Counted from the stretch's first letter, positions 54,215 through 63,316 are shown. The stretch is 64,000 bases of DNA from Leptolyngbya sp. FACHB-261 (GCF_014696065.1 NZ_JACJPL010000020.1:1-64000); one strand, 5' to 3'. Notes: a model not told the origin generated them from the sequence alone. Numbers and translations: made by a program.

Positions 54215-56017
54215 ATGACTAGTGATACCAAACTCAATACTAACAATGTGCCTCATGAGGGTGATGTAAACATTCCTCGTCTCTCCACTCCTCGACCTGG
54301 CCAGTCGGCAAAACTTATTGATCCGAATGATTTGCCGGATCTCTTGGGCAAGCTGAAGGCGGGCTCTGTCAACAGCTATCGACCTCCTACTCTGCCTGTT
54401 GAACTGGCCTCAAGCCACATGCCCAAATCGCCTGCCGCCTCTGTTGTTGCCAGATCGAACCCAGGCACACCAGCCCCCAGCACCCTGTTCGATGCTTGGC
54501 CCTGGTCTACGATGGGAAAAGTTTTCGTGGGTCGCACTAATGATTTTAACAATGCCCAGTTTACAGGTAGCGGCGTACTTGTCGGGCGACATACTTTGCT
54601 CACTGCCAGCCACGTTGTGCCGTGGGAATGGGTTTCAAGCGGTGACTGGTGGGTGCGGTTCGTGCCAGCATACTTTCACGGAGTAGGTCGATACGGTGAC
54701 TCTTACGTATCTGGTTGGTATGGGTTTAAGACGGATTCAGTCGAAGGTGATGACTATGTCGTGTGTGACCTGTACGAGAACCTGGGCGATCAGTGTGGGT
54801 GGCTCGGTGTCATTAGCCTAAAGGAATCACGCTACGATGACTTCGTCTACACAAGTGTTGGTTACCCTGGAGACGTGCAGAACGGCCAAGTACCATGTGT
54901 TGAATATGGTTTGACTATCCAGGATGTCGATGATGAAGGAGAGAATGCCAAGGAACTGGAAACTCGTCTCTTTGGCGGTAAAGGTTGGTCTGGTGGTCCT
55001 CTGTTCTCTGATATTGACGGTGGCACACTGATTGTCGGGGTTCGCAGCGGACGGGAAACTGACTTTCTCACCAAGCGGCGAGTGGTTCATGCTAGCGGAC
55101 GCAAACTGGTCGATATCGTTCGTTACGCTCATGAGAATTGGAAGCGTTCTGAGTGGTCAGGTTGGCAAGCGCTAGGCGGTTCCTTCCCTGCTGGAGTTAA
55201 CCCTGCCGCCGTGAGCCGCAACTCCAGCAGCATTGAACTGTTCTGTCGCAGTCATGACAATGCTGTTTGGCAGACTTTTCGGCAACCGGATGGCAACTGG
55301 TCAGGCTGGTTCCAGATTCCTGACCCTGGTGATTTGATTGGCGATCTTGCTGTGGTCTCAATGAGTCCGGACAACCTTCAACTCTTTGGTGTTGGAACTG
55401 ACAGCCAAATGTGGACAAAGTGGTGGACGGATGCAGGTGGCTGGTCAGGATGGCAAGCGCTGGGCGGTTCCTTTCCTGCTGGAGTTAATCCTGCTGCTGT
55501 GAGCCGTAGTTCTGACAGCATCGAACTATTCTGCCGCAGTCACGACAATCATATTTGGCAGACCTTCAGACAACCGGATGGCAACTGGTCAGGCTGGTTC
55601 CAGATTCCTGACCCTGGTGATTTGATTGGCGATCTTGCTGTGGTTTCAATGAGTCCGGACAACCTTCAACTCTTTGGTGTTGGAACTGACAGCCAAATGT
55701 GGACAAAGTGGTGGACGGATGCAGGTGGCTGGTCAGAATGGCAAGCGCTGGGCGGTTCCTTTCCTGCTGGAGTTAATCCTGCTGCCGTGAGCCGTAGTTC
55801 TGACAGCATTGAACTGTTCTGCCGCAGTCACGACAATCATATTTGGCAGACCTTCAGACAACCGGATGGCAACTGGTCGGGTTGGTTCCAGATTCCTGAC
55901 CCTGGTGATTTGATTGGCGATCTTGCTGTGGTTTCAATGAGTCCGGACAACCTTCAACTTTTTGGTATTGGAACTGACAGCCAAATGTGGTCGAAGTGGT
56001 GGGCACGTATGGAATGA
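54215..56017 (+). CDS. Trypsin-like serine protease fused to lectin-type propeller repeats
   Basis: This 600-residue protein has no obvious signal peptide. Residues about 95-305 form a chymotrypsin-fold protease: His in VGRHTLLTASHVVPWEW, a candidate Asp in GDDYVVCDLYENLGD, Ser in FGGKGWSGGPLF. The remaining 290 residues are three nearly identical 96-residue repeats (WSGWQALGGSFPAGVNPAAV, RSHDNHIWQTFRQPDGNWSG, MSPDNLQLFGVGTDSQMWTK), each holding two propeller blades like those of PHL/PLL fucose-binding lectins. The DNA repeats are 288 bp each and almost unchanged, so the expansion is recent. A sugar-targeted exported or released protease is inferred. Confidence 0.85.
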   Translation: MTSDTKLNTNNVPHEGDVNIPRLSTPRPGQSAKLIDPNDLPDLLGKLKAGSVNSYRPPTLPVELASSHMPKSPAASVVARSNPGTPAPSTLFDAWPWSTMGKVFVGRTNDFNNAQFTGSGVLVGRHTLLTASHVVPWEWVSSGDWWVRFVPAYFHGVGRYGDSYVSGWYGFKTDSVEGDDYVVCDLYENLGDQCGWLGVISLKESRYDDFVYTSVGYPGDVQNGQVPCVEYGLTIQDVDDEGENAKELETRLFGGKGWSGGPLFSDIDGGTLIVGVRSGRETDFLTKRRVVHASGRKLVDIVRYAHENWKRSEWSGWQALGGSFPAGVNPAAVSRNSSSIELFCRSHDNAVWQTFRQPDGNWSGWFQIPDPGDLIGDLAVVSMSPDNLQLFGVGTDSQMWTKWWTDAGGWSGWQALGGSFPAGVNPAAVSRSSDSIELFCRSHDNHIWQTFRQPDGNWSGWFQIPDPGDLIGDLAVVSMSPDNLQLFGVGTDSQMWTKWWTDAGGWSEWQALGGSFPAGVNPAAVSRSSDSIELFCRSHDNHIWQTFRQPDGNWSGWFQIPDPGDLIGDLAVVSMSPDNLQLFGIGTDSQMWSKWWARME

Positions 56018-56156
56018 ATGACAAAAATGCACTGGCAGGGTGTTATACCACTGTGTCCCAATGCTGGGTTTTGAAAGAGAGCAACGGCAGAGATCCAGAC
56101 AGTGCAGATCGCATGACTCAGACGTATAGAGTTCTTGTTGCTTCCTCCACTCCATT
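56018..56156. other. Short spacer after the protease gene
   Basis: About 140 bp without a supported gene, ending where module-derived sequence (copy C) resumes. Confidence 0.4.
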
Positions 56157-56625
56157 GACCCTGTTTAGGGTCGAAAAAGGCAGGTGCTAAACTGCCCCCC
56201 AGGCGTCCCCCAAAGTCTTAGAGAAACTTTGGGGGACGCCTGGGGCCAGTCGCTTAGTTAGGGGCTGGAAATCAGAGTCAAGGGGGCAACCCCAAAAAGA
56301 TCCGTGTGTAGCGAAGCCAGCAGGGTAAGCACCGAAACCTAGCTTCGGCCTCATTCCACTCCACCGAATCTTTTCTTAGCCACTCAGAAAAACGACGGCT
56401 ATGCTGGGATAAACATCTCAACTCAGTTTGAAAGCTGAAACGAGATTTGTTTATCAGATGATTAAGAGCACCGCCCCCGGAGCCTTTTGTCTGAGAAAAC
56501 AGCAGGGAATTCCTGTGCCTGTTAGTGACCACATCCCGTCTACCAACTTGAGCTTGATTTGACCTCAGTCAAACTTGTGACATTGAACTACCAAATGAGT
56601 GAGAAATGTCTCAGCCTTGAAGCGT
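56157..56625 (+). repeat. Module-derived block, copy C
   Basis: It starts with the palindrome GACCCTGTTTAGGGTC and the GCAGGTGCTAAACTGCCCCC segment shared with copy B. Here the two inner hairpins are replaced by one perfect 16-bp stem, AGGCGTCCCCCAAAGT (56201-56216) / ACTTTGGGGGACGCCT (56226-56241). The dispersed block with the SEKRRLCWDKH-coding frame follows, broken by a 1-base loss. It ends near AATGTCTCAGCCTTGAA. The module genes and 40-bp repeats are absent. Confidence 0.65.
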
Positions 56626-56840
56626 TCCATCCCCCTGGAATGCAGCAAGTTTTTGCCAATCCACACTAGTCAGCATAGTATAGGAAAATGTGAATTCACT
56701 CCGATTAGGGGAGATACATAGCAGCCTTGTTGTAGAGCCATCTAAAGTTGGCAGATCTACAGCAAGGTATTTGTTTGTTCGCGGTACGCAGAAAGTTCTA
56801 AAGTGAAACTCTGTACAATAAACTGCCAAGATGCGAGGGT

Positions 56841-57479
56841 ATGGCTAGGATAGTTAACCAACAATCTCCAAGTTTTGTAGTTGCTATAAGTGGACCCTCT
56901 GGATCAGGAAAAACTTCTCTAGTTCAAAAAGTAACTAGCCTGCTAAAGGATGCCGTATCTTTCTATTTCGATGACTACGCCTCCGTATCAAAATATCCCT
57001 CAAACTTCTCTGAGTGGATTAGGGAGGGAGCCGATCCTAATCAATGGGAAACCCCACAACTTCTTGAAGACTTGCAGGCATTACGGCATGGAAAATCCAT
57101 TTTTCTACCCGATAATAAAGGGCTGATCAAGACAGCCAGCTTCATCGTTATGGAGGAACCGTTTGGCAGAGAACGTGCCAAGATGAATGAGCTTATTGAT
57201 TTTGTAGCATGTATTAGCCTTCCACTGGAAGTTGCTTTGGCGCGTCGGTTACTTCGGGATATTGAATGGTGTCTCAATGAAAGAAATCAAGAATACCTGA
57301 CAGCCTATCTCAAAGAATACCTGACAGGATATCTCAATGGTTCCACCCGAGAAATGTATCTTGAGGTAAACGCAAGAGTTTTGAAGAATTGTGATTTGGT
57401 TCTAAATGGGGTCAAATCCTTGGATGAATTGGCGAATGAGATAGTGTCCGCGATCAAAACAAGGGTGGGGTCTGCCTAA
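56841..57479 (+). CDS. P-loop kinase, uridine-kinase-like
   Basis: The 212 residues have Walker A GPSGSGKTSLVQ near residue 18, followed by AVSFYFDDYASVSKYPSNFS (the DDY segment of the uridine/phosphoribulokinase group). A lid-like region rich in Arg (ALARRLLRDIEWCLNER) lies near residue 135. The phosphate acceptor is not predictable. Its stop lies inside an attC-like segment, so it is the first gene of the third cassette cluster. Confidence 0.8.
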   Translation: MARIVNQQSPSFVVAISGPSGSGKTSLVQKVTSLLKDAVSFYFDDYASVSKYPSNFSEWIREGADPNQWETPQLLEDLQALRHGKSIFLPDNKGLIKTASFIVMEEPFGRERAKMNELIDFVACISLPLEVALARRLLRDIEWCLNERNQEYLTAYLKEYLTGYLNGSTREMYLEVNARVLKNCDLVLNGVKSLDELANEIVSAIKTRVGSA

Positions 57480-57562
57480 CAAAGGTCCGGATCTAACTGT
57501 CTCTAACGTTCGCTCGAACTCCGCACTCCTGCTTTCGGCAATAGTTCATACCCAGTTAGTCG
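57474..57562 (+). other. attC-like site, arms weakly paired
   Basis: The boxes GCCTAAC (57474-57480) and GTTAGTC (57556-57562) are well placed, 89 bp apart, overlapping the kinase stop. The inner arms pair poorly. Confidence 0.4.
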
Positions 57563-57574
57563 CTTAGAATTAAC

Positions 57575-58221
57575 TTGCAGTACTCAGCAGTTGGCATGGA
57601 AGAATACTTAAGGGCTAATGACGTTATTAATTGGCAACATCCCGAAATTGTCGAACTTGCCAAACAAATTGCATTAGGTCATAAAACATCAACAGCAATC
57701 GCAAAAGCGTGCTTTGAATGGGTGCGAGATGAAGTTCGTCACAGCTTTGATTACCAGATGAACCCTGTGACTTGTCGCGCTTCCGATGTTCTTAGATACA
57801 AAACAGGTTATTGCTACGCAAAGAGCCATTTGCTGGCAGCATTACTACGGGCAAACCAGATCCCCGCAGGGTTTTGTTATCAGCGATTGAGTATTGATGA
57901 TAAAGGTGCCCCATACAGCCTGCATGGTTTCAATGCAGTTTATTTACCTGAAATTGGCTGGTATCGCGTTGATGCAAGGGGGAATAAAGAAGGAGTGAAC
58001 GCTCAGTTTTATCCCCTCAGGAACAGCTAGCATTTAAGCTTCAGTTTCCTGAAGAGATGGATTTTCATGCAATTCTTTCTGAACCACTTCGAATTGTTGT
58101 AGAGGCGTTACAAGCACAAGCTACATGGGATGGTATGCTTCAGAATCTTCCGGACATTTCGTTGGATTTTGCGAAGAATTATGGCCTTGTAACGGATAGT
58201 GAGCCTGTACCAGCTAGCTAA
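57575..58221 (+). pseudogene. Transglutaminase-like protein, frameshifted
   Basis: The first 147 residues are a transglutaminase-core domain: ACFEWVRDEVRHSFDY, TGYCYAKSHLLAALLRANQI (catalytic Cys), SLHGFNAVYL (catalytic His) and GWYRVDARGNK (Asp). Near 58012 a base is lost from a C-run and the frame ends at RNS. The correct frame continues as EQLAFKLQFPEEMDFHAILS to a stop at 58219. The catalytic core is intact; the tail is lost. Confidence 0.75.
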
Positions 58222-58304
58222 CAACCCCAAAACACACCGACCGCTGAGAGGTCATCGGTTGGAAGTTCGAGGTTGCCTGCGGCAGGTGATTGGGAATGTT
58301 GGGC
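58216..58304 (+). other. attC-type recombination site
   Basis: AGCTAAC overlaps the natural stop of the transglutaminase gene. The left arm CCCCAAAACACACCGACCGC pairs with the right arm GCGGCAGGTGATTGGGAATG. The end box is GTTGGGC. Confidence 0.65.
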
Positions 58305-58474
58305 CTCGAAGCCACAGACTGTCACCCTGATCGGCGCAGATGCACGATCGACGAATAAGAAGCGATGATCTTGCTGCTGCCTTCAAACGCCAGCGATACG
58401 GAGGGTAAAAATGGCGTTAGCCGCTTGTTGCACAAGTTATATTCACTCAATCTCAACAAGAAATAGGGAAATAT

Positions 58475-58800
58475 ATGGCTTCAGACTTAGACTTTGTTGA
58501 ATATGTCCGTGATCAAATAAACGAAACGGGGCAAATCTCTTTCAAAAAAATGTTTGGCGAATATACAATCTACTATGGAGAGAAGGTTATCGCACTTATT
58601 TGTAATAACCAACTATTTATAAAGCCAACTGCTGGTGGGCGAACAATGATTGGCCCTGTTGTAGAAGCGCCCCCCTACCCAGGTGCCAAGCCATACTTCT
58701 TAATTGAAGAACAGCTGACAATCAACAGTGGATGTCAAAGCTCGTTCAATTGACAGCAAGTGAGGTTCCTGCCCCAAAACCTAAAAAAGCAAAACCATGA
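58475..58800 (+). pseudogene. TfoX N-terminal-domain protein, frameshifted
   Basis: The start reads FVEYVRDQINETGQISFKKM then FGEYTIYYGEKVIALICNNQ and LFIKPTAGGRTMIG, the TfoX-N fold. Near 58715 the frame changes; the expected end (DNQQWMSKLVQLTASEVPAP, then KPKKAKP) lies in another frame. It stops at 58800, overlapping the VOC start as ATGA. Restored length is about 107 residues, normal for stand-alone TfoX-N proteins. Confidence 0.7.
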
Positions 58801-59186
58801 AATTTGGCTACACTATTGTTTACGTATCATCGGTTGCGGATGCACTGGCCTTTTACAAAGATGCATTCGGCTTTGAAACACGCTTTTTGCATGAGTCTGG
58901 TCAGTATGGTGAGCTGAACACAGGCGCAACGATACTTGCCTTTGCCTCACATGAGATGGGGGAGATGAATCTCGACGGCTGTTATCAGAAAACCGATCTC
59001 AATGCTACGCCCCTTGGCATTGAGCTAGTATTCGTCGCTGATGACGTAGCAGCCTATGCCAAGGCAGTTGCCGCTGGCGCAGTTGCCATTAAAGAACCGA
59101 TCACCAAGCCTTGGGGTCAAGTGGTTGCATATGTACGTTCTAAAGAAGGGTCGTTAATTGAGCTCTGTTCCCCAATCAGCATCTAA
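58797..59186 (+). CDS. VOC-family (glyoxalase-fold) protein
   Basis: The 129 residues show two beta-alpha-beta-beta-beta modules: MKFGYTIVYVSSVADALAFY, FGFETRFLHESGQYGELNTG, GIELVFVADDVAAYAKAVAA and GQVVAYVRSKEGSLIELCSP. Glu near the end and early Tyr/His positions are typical metal-site places, though the full triad is not clear. It shares a cassette with the TfoX gene through an ATGA overlap, and its stop codon is part of the attC that follows. Confidence 0.85.
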   Translation: MKFGYTIVYVSSVADALAFYKDAFGFETRFLHESGQYGELNTGATILAFASHEMGEMNLDGCYQKTDLNATPLGIELVFVADDVAAYAKAVAAGAVAIKEPITKPWGQVVAYVRSKEGSLIELCSPISI

Positions 59187-59269
59187 CAACGCCCATGCAC
59201 ACCGACCGTCGAGAAGCAAATGGCTATGACGCAAAGCTTACCTGCGGTGGGTGATAGGCACCGTTAGGT
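59181..59269 (+). other. attC-type recombination site
   Basis: ATCTAAC includes the VOC stop codon. The left arm CATGCACACCGACCG pairs with the right arm TGCGGTGGGTGATAGG with two extrahelical bases. The end box is GTTAGGT. Confidence 0.75.
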
Positions 59270-59394
59270 AGCTTAAGTCTCCGGTAAGGGCATGATTGAG
59301 AGATAACCTGTTAATCTTAGAGTTAAAGCATTCTTAAGGAGTTTGATAAAGGCGGAAAATCGGGGTTAGGCGCTATCAGTTTGGCAAAATCGAG

Positions 59395-60228
59395 ATGAGT
59401 AGAACTGAGCAGTTACAAGATCAATATGTCAAAGTCGGTTCAGTTAATACCCGATATTGGCAAGCCGGTGATTCAGGAAAAACAGTCATCTTGCTTCATG
59501 GTGGTGGTGGTTATATTGAGTTATGGAAGCACAATATCTTTGAATTAGCCAAGCATCATCGTGTTTATGCATTTGATATGGTGGGTGCGGGTCGATCCGA
59601 TAAACCAGATGCTGATTACACCTTTGATTTCATGGCTCAGTTCACGCGAGATTTCATGAAGGCTTTAGAGATATCTAAAGCGAGTTTGATTGGGGCTTCT
59701 GCCGGTGGTGGAGTAGCGCTCACCTTTGCAATGGATTTTCCAGAGTTAGTAGATCGACTGATTCTAGTCGGCAGTGCTGGTTTAGGCAAAGAAATCAGCT
59801 TTTTGCTGCGGATCACAACGCTGCCGGGTTTAGGTAGATTATTTAGTTCGCCAAGCAAAACAGGTATGGCACTGTTGTGTAAACGGGCAGTCTATGACTC
59901 ACAACTCATTACCGATGAAATTGTCGAGGAGTTTTATCAAATGGCGACGCTTCCTGGTGCGGCAAAAGCAATATTAAACGTTGGCCGTTCAAACTTCAAC
60001 ATTTGGGGGCAGTTTTATCAGCCGATTGCTAAGAGATTGCAGACAATTACCACACCCACCCTAATCATCTGGGGTAGACAAGATCCAATGGTTCCCGTAA
60101 GTCATGCTCAGAATGCTGCCAGGCTTATTCCAAATGCTCAATTGGAAATTTTTGAGGAGTGTGGGCATTGGAGTTCGATCGAGCATCCACAAAAATTTAA
60201 CCAGCTAGTTTTAGAGTTTTTGTCCTGA
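59395..60228 (+). CDS. Alpha/beta hydrolase, cassette gene
   Basis: The 277 residues contain the oxyanion motif ILLHGGGGYIELW, the strand-4 motif AFDMVGAGRSDKP, the nucleophile elbow IGASAGGGVALTFAMDFPEL (Ser), the acid in IIWGRQDPMVPVSHA and the His in FEECGHWSSIEHP. It belongs to the MhpC/BphD-like group of C-C or ester hydrolases; the substrate is unknown. An attC site follows 29 bp after the stop and another precedes the gene. Confidence 0.88.
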   Translation: MSRTEQLQDQYVKVGSVNTRYWQAGDSGKTVILLHGGGGYIELWKHNIFELAKHHRVYAFDMVGAGRSDKPDADYTFDFMAQFTRDFMKALEISKASLIGASAGGGVALTFAMDFPELVDRLILVGSAGLGKEISFLLRITTLPGLGRLFSSPSKTGMALLCKRAVYDSQLITDEIVEEFYQMATLPGAAKAILNVGRSNFNIWGQFYQPIAKRLQTITTPTLIIWGRQDPMVPVSHAQNAARLIPNAQLEIFEECGHWSSIEHPQKFNQLVLEFLS

Positions 60229-60256
60229 GTGTTAAATTAGTTGATTGTTGCCAGCC

Positions 60257-60341
60257 ACCTAACCAGCCCGTTGCACACCGACCGTATCGAGGTTGTTGTG
60301 TACGAAAAGTTGCTGGCGGCGGGCGAACAGGGCCGTTAGGC
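60257..60341 (+). other. attC-type recombination site
   Basis: The left arm CCTAACCAGCCCGTTGCACA, continuing CCGACCG, pairs with GGCGGCGGGCGAACAGGGCC. Two left-arm bases are extrahelical. The end box GTTAGGC is perfect. This is one of the clearest sites. Confidence 0.85.
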
Positions 60342-60416
60342 TACTCAGGTTGTGGGTGAGGACGTAAACTAGATCTTGCCTGCTGAATTCGAGCAGGTGT
60401 TGCGCTTCTTAGGCGT

Positions 60417-60866
60417 ATGGGATCTTCATTCATTGACTTCAAAGGCTACGGTTTCTGGGCTAGGGACGCTAGCGTTGAAGTCTGGCTTGATCTGCTGGTT
60501 CAAGAAATCGATAAATTAGAGAAAGTATCTGATTGGCTCAAAGAGGCTCGCAGTGATTGGTTTGAGCAAGCCACGGTGGGTTTCGTTGGATGTGTTGATC
60601 CTAAACTCGATCACTTTCTCATCAGTCAGGAGAGAATTGATTTAGTTCTCACTCTTTCAGAAAATACCCTTAGATGGTTAGAGCGGCAAGGTAAGTATCT
60701 GTCTAAAGAGTCTCTAAACTCTAGTATGGGTAGTGAAGTCGATAACCCTAAAGGGTGGTGGGAACAAGATGTCGAAACCCAGAGTTTCATCAAGGTAGGT
60801 CGAAAGTTCATTGAGTTGTTGAGAGGCGACTTGAAAACAAATGCCTCAACATCATCTATTTTCTAA
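60417..60866 (+). CDS. Cassette protein of unknown function
   Basis: The 149 residues start MGSSFIDFKGYGFWARDASV; helices dominate (WLDLLVQEIDKLEKVSDWLK, SENTLRWLERQGKYLSKESL) and many Trp residues are present. It begins 75 bp after an attC R' box. No family is recognised; the aromatic-rich acidic character resembles many integron-cassette proteins of unknown role. Confidence 0.6.
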   Translation: MGSSFIDFKGYGFWARDASVEVWLDLLVQEIDKLEKVSDWLKEARSDWFEQATVGFVGCVDPKLDHFLISQERIDLVLTLSENTLRWLERQGKYLSKESLNSSMGSEVDNPKGWWEQDVETQSFIKVGRKFIELLRGDLKTNASTSSIF

Positions 60867-60964
60867 GTTCAGTTGGCACTCAAATCAACGTTGCCGCAAG
60901 GGTATTAGTATGCTGCCAAATATAAATCAGTGCTAAGTTTTAGTTGATACAAACCTTGTCACGC

Positions 60965-61552
60965 ATGATCATTTGGTTGAATGGAGCTTTTGGTGTCGGC
61001 AAAACTCAAACCGCCTTTGAGCTACACAGTCGAATCACTGACAGTTTTGTATTCGATCCTGAACAGCTTGGCTTTGCACTTCGTAGAGTTGTTCCGCCAT
61101 CTATGCATAGAGACTTCCAGGATTATCCAGTGTGGCGTGAGTTTACTTACCAGGGGTTACGGTATGTGGCAGAAAACTTTACAGGAACAATCATTGTCCC
61201 AATGACTGTAGTTGAGCCGCTCTACTACGACCAGACTGTAGGAATGTTACTTGGAGAGGGTTTGCAAGTTCATCATTTCACTTTACTCGCTTCCCGCGCT
61301 ACGATTTTGCGTCGCTTGCAGCGACGTGGTGATGGCAAAAACGCGTGGAACACCCGCCAACTTGATCGGTGCTTAAAATCTCTGTCCGACGAGAAATTTG
61401 CTGTTCATATCGACACGGAAGCTAAAGCAATTGAAACCGTTGCAGAGGAAATTGCTCATCATGTAGGACTCGATCTCAAACCTCCAGCTTGGCATCCACT
61501 GCTACGCCCTCTAAAACGGCTGATTGTGCAGATGGGCCACGTTCGGCTCTAG
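60965..61552 (+). CDS. tmrB: TmrB-like P-loop protein (tunicamycin resistance family)
   Basis: The 195 residues from ATG 60965 match the Bacillus TmrB pattern along the whole length: MIIWLNGAFGVGKTQTAFEL (Walker A), DPEQLGFALRRVVPPSMHRD, FTGTIIVPMTVVEPLYY, VHHFTLLASRATILRRLQRR, and NTRQLDRCLKSLSDEKF then HIDTE. TmrB is an ATP-binding membrane-associated protein that in Bacillus gives tunicamycin resistance; the natural role here is unknown. An in-frame start at 60944 is possible, but the family starts at MIIW. It is a + strand gene in the cassette cluster. Confidence 0.85.
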   Translation: MIIWLNGAFGVGKTQTAFELHSRITDSFVFDPEQLGFALRRVVPPSMHRDFQDYPVWREFTYQGLRYVAENFTGTIIVPMTVVEPLYYDQTVGMLLGEGLQVHHFTLLASRATILRRLQRRGDGKNAWNTRQLDRCLKSLSDEKFAVHIDTEAKAIETVAEEIAHHVGLDLKPPAWHPLLRPLKRLIVQMGHVRL

Positions 61553-61696
61553 CCAGTTTGTTGTGGTGATGCGGTCGAACACTTTGTTAAAGCGGCAGAA
61601 CAAAAGCGATTAGCTAGGGCAGAGCAGCCATTCGCCAATCTCAACACAAATCTACAATTGATACGCATCCTGTTTATGCATACATTCCTAATTTCT

Positions 61697-62302
61697 ATGT
61701 CCATTCAACCACCGTGGTATAGGTACTGGAAGGCAACGCAGAATCGCATGCGAATAAACTGGCCCATCTTTTGGCATCGAGTGCATTATTTTGTCCTTGG
61801 CGTCGTGGTGAGTATTACCGCTCTTACCTTACCCTGGTTCGGCTACTTACCCTGGCTTGTTAGCGTCGGTTTAGTTCTTCTACTAGTCAGTAAGAAACGA
61901 GCAGTCCGATTAGGCGCTTATATCTTGGGAGCGGCAACACCTTATGTCATCCCTATGGGGCTGCTCTGGCTACTCTTTATTGGGTCTGGCGTGGGCAACT
62001 ATTGGCACCGCATGTCCTTTGATGCAACGGTATGGAAGGCTCGGAGCGCCGACTCAGGAGCGATGTGGCCAACTCGCCTACGGATGGTTGATGATTTGCT
62101 TGCGCAGCATAAACTTCAGGGTCTCACACGTGACGACATTACACGTCTTCTTGGCCCTGCTGACAACGTCAATGCTTCGGCTCGAGATCTGGAATATTAC
62201 CTTGGCCCGGAGCGCGGGCTGATACGCATGGATTCAGAAACTTTGGTTATCCATTTGGACCAGAACGGCAGAGTGAAAGAATATGAAATCTATCGCGATT
62301 GA
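61697..62302 (+). CDS. Membrane protein with BamE/SmpA-like C-terminal domain
   Basis: The protein has about 201 residues from ATG 61697. Two or three membrane helices lie at residues about 25-75 and 85-100 (YFVLGVVVSITALTLPWFGY, WLVSVGLVLLLVS, GLLWLLFIGSG). The C-terminal domain reads MVDDLLAQHKLQGLTRDDIT, LLGPADN, then YYLGPE and MDSETLVIHLDQNGRVKEYE. This is the layout of SmpA/OmlA-type small domains attached to a membrane anchor. The role is unknown; it stands alone in its segment. Confidence 0.65.
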   Translation: MSIQPPWYRYWKATQNRMRINWPIFWHRVHYFVLGVVVSITALTLPWFGYLPWLVSVGLVLLLVSKKRAVRLGAYILGAATPYVIPMGLLWLLFIGSGVGNYWHRMSFDATVWKARSADSGAMWPTRLRMVDDLLAQHKLQGLTRDDITRLLGPADNVNASARDLEYYLGPERGLIRMDSETLVIHLDQNGRVKEYEIYRD

Positions 62303-62439
62303 ACTTTGACTGTGTCATTTAGCTAAGGTATAGAGGTTGTTTGCGTCCGGTTAGCTGTGTCGTTATACAGTCTGGTCTCCGCATAAGTCTCCTAATTTTG
62401 CTATAGTTCAAAGAACTCCCAATTAGAAGGATCTTAGAT

Positions 62440-63108
62440 ATGCCGCAGTCTAGCCCATATCAACCTGCTCTACTACGAATATTGCATAATACTGCAGCGG
62501 TCTTAACCGTTTCAGCCTTGATTTCAGGTTTTTGGGTTTACAACACTTATGACAAACGTTGGGGTAGTGTTGTTCTGCCCACGCTAGGAGATATTCAAGG
62601 TATTCATGGCACAATTGCTCTGACATTCCTATTGCTTTTACCAGCCTTTGCTTTATATAGCTTTCACCTTGGCCATAGTCGTTTAGTACAAGAGCAATCC
62701 TTCAGTCAATTGCAACAGCTTGGCAAACCAGTTTGGTGGATATCAATACACCGCTTTGCAAATACATTGATGCTGCTTGCAGCAACATTTGCCGTGGTGA
62801 CTGGTCGCATGATGAAAGAAGAATGGCTTCCTGCTGGAGAAATTAATCGTCAATGGTATCTAGCCCATTTAGTGGCGTGGGTGTGTGTGCTCATTAGTCT
62901 CGCATTACATCTACTGCTGGGGGCCAAAGTTGGCGGAATTCCACTGCTAGTATCGATGTTTAATTGGAAAATGCGTGATGAAGATACCCCACGTTCTTGG
63001 CTTCAAGGGATCAGAATTAAACACTCTAGTTTGATCTTGAAGGCTATTGAAGGCGTTGTGATTGGAGGCATTATTATGGCATTCATTCTGCCAGTTTTTA
63101 ACTCCTAA
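62440..63108 (+). CDS. Cytochrome b561-family membrane protein
   Basis: The 222 residues have four core helices with His positions fitting di-heme b561: RILHNTAAVLTVSALISGFW, IQGIHGTIALTFLLLLPAFA, SIHRFANTLMLLAATFAVVT, YLAHLVAWVCVLISLALHLL. A C-terminal fifth helix is present (GVVIGGIIMAFILPVF). Such proteins move electrons across the membrane. An attC site follows 9 bp after the stop, so it belongs to the cassette cluster even though it is a membrane redox protein. Confidence 0.82.
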   Translation: MPQSSPYQPALLRILHNTAAVLTVSALISGFWVYNTYDKRWGSVVLPTLGDIQGIHGTIALTFLLLLPAFALYSFHLGHSRLVQEQSFSQLQQLGKPVWWISIHRFANTLMLLAATFAVVTGRMMKEEWLPAGEINRQWYLAHLVAWVCVLISLALHLLLGAKVGGIPLLVSMFNWKMRDEDTPRSWLQGIRIKHSSLILKAIEGVVIGGIIMAFILPVFNS

Positions 63109-63117
63109 AGTGCAGCC

Positions 63118-63206
63118 ATACAACAACCTTGTTACACACCAACCCTATAAAAGTGGATGGTTGAGACCGAAGGTTCGCTGGCAGTGCGTGAACGGGGTTA
63201 TTAGGC
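63118..63206 (+). other. attC-type recombination site
   Basis: The left arm CAACAACCTTGTTACACACC, continuing AACCC, pairs with GGCAGTGCGTGAACGGGGTT with extra left-arm bases. The end boxes are ATACAAC and ATTAGGC. Confidence 0.7.
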
Positions 63207-63316
63207 AGACAATATTAGTCGATATGAAATTTTAATTTGTCATATATAGCTCCTGAAAATCATCTAGTAGATGAGGCGGATTATCCTGATGTTTTTCCTC
63301 ACTACTTACCAAAAAC

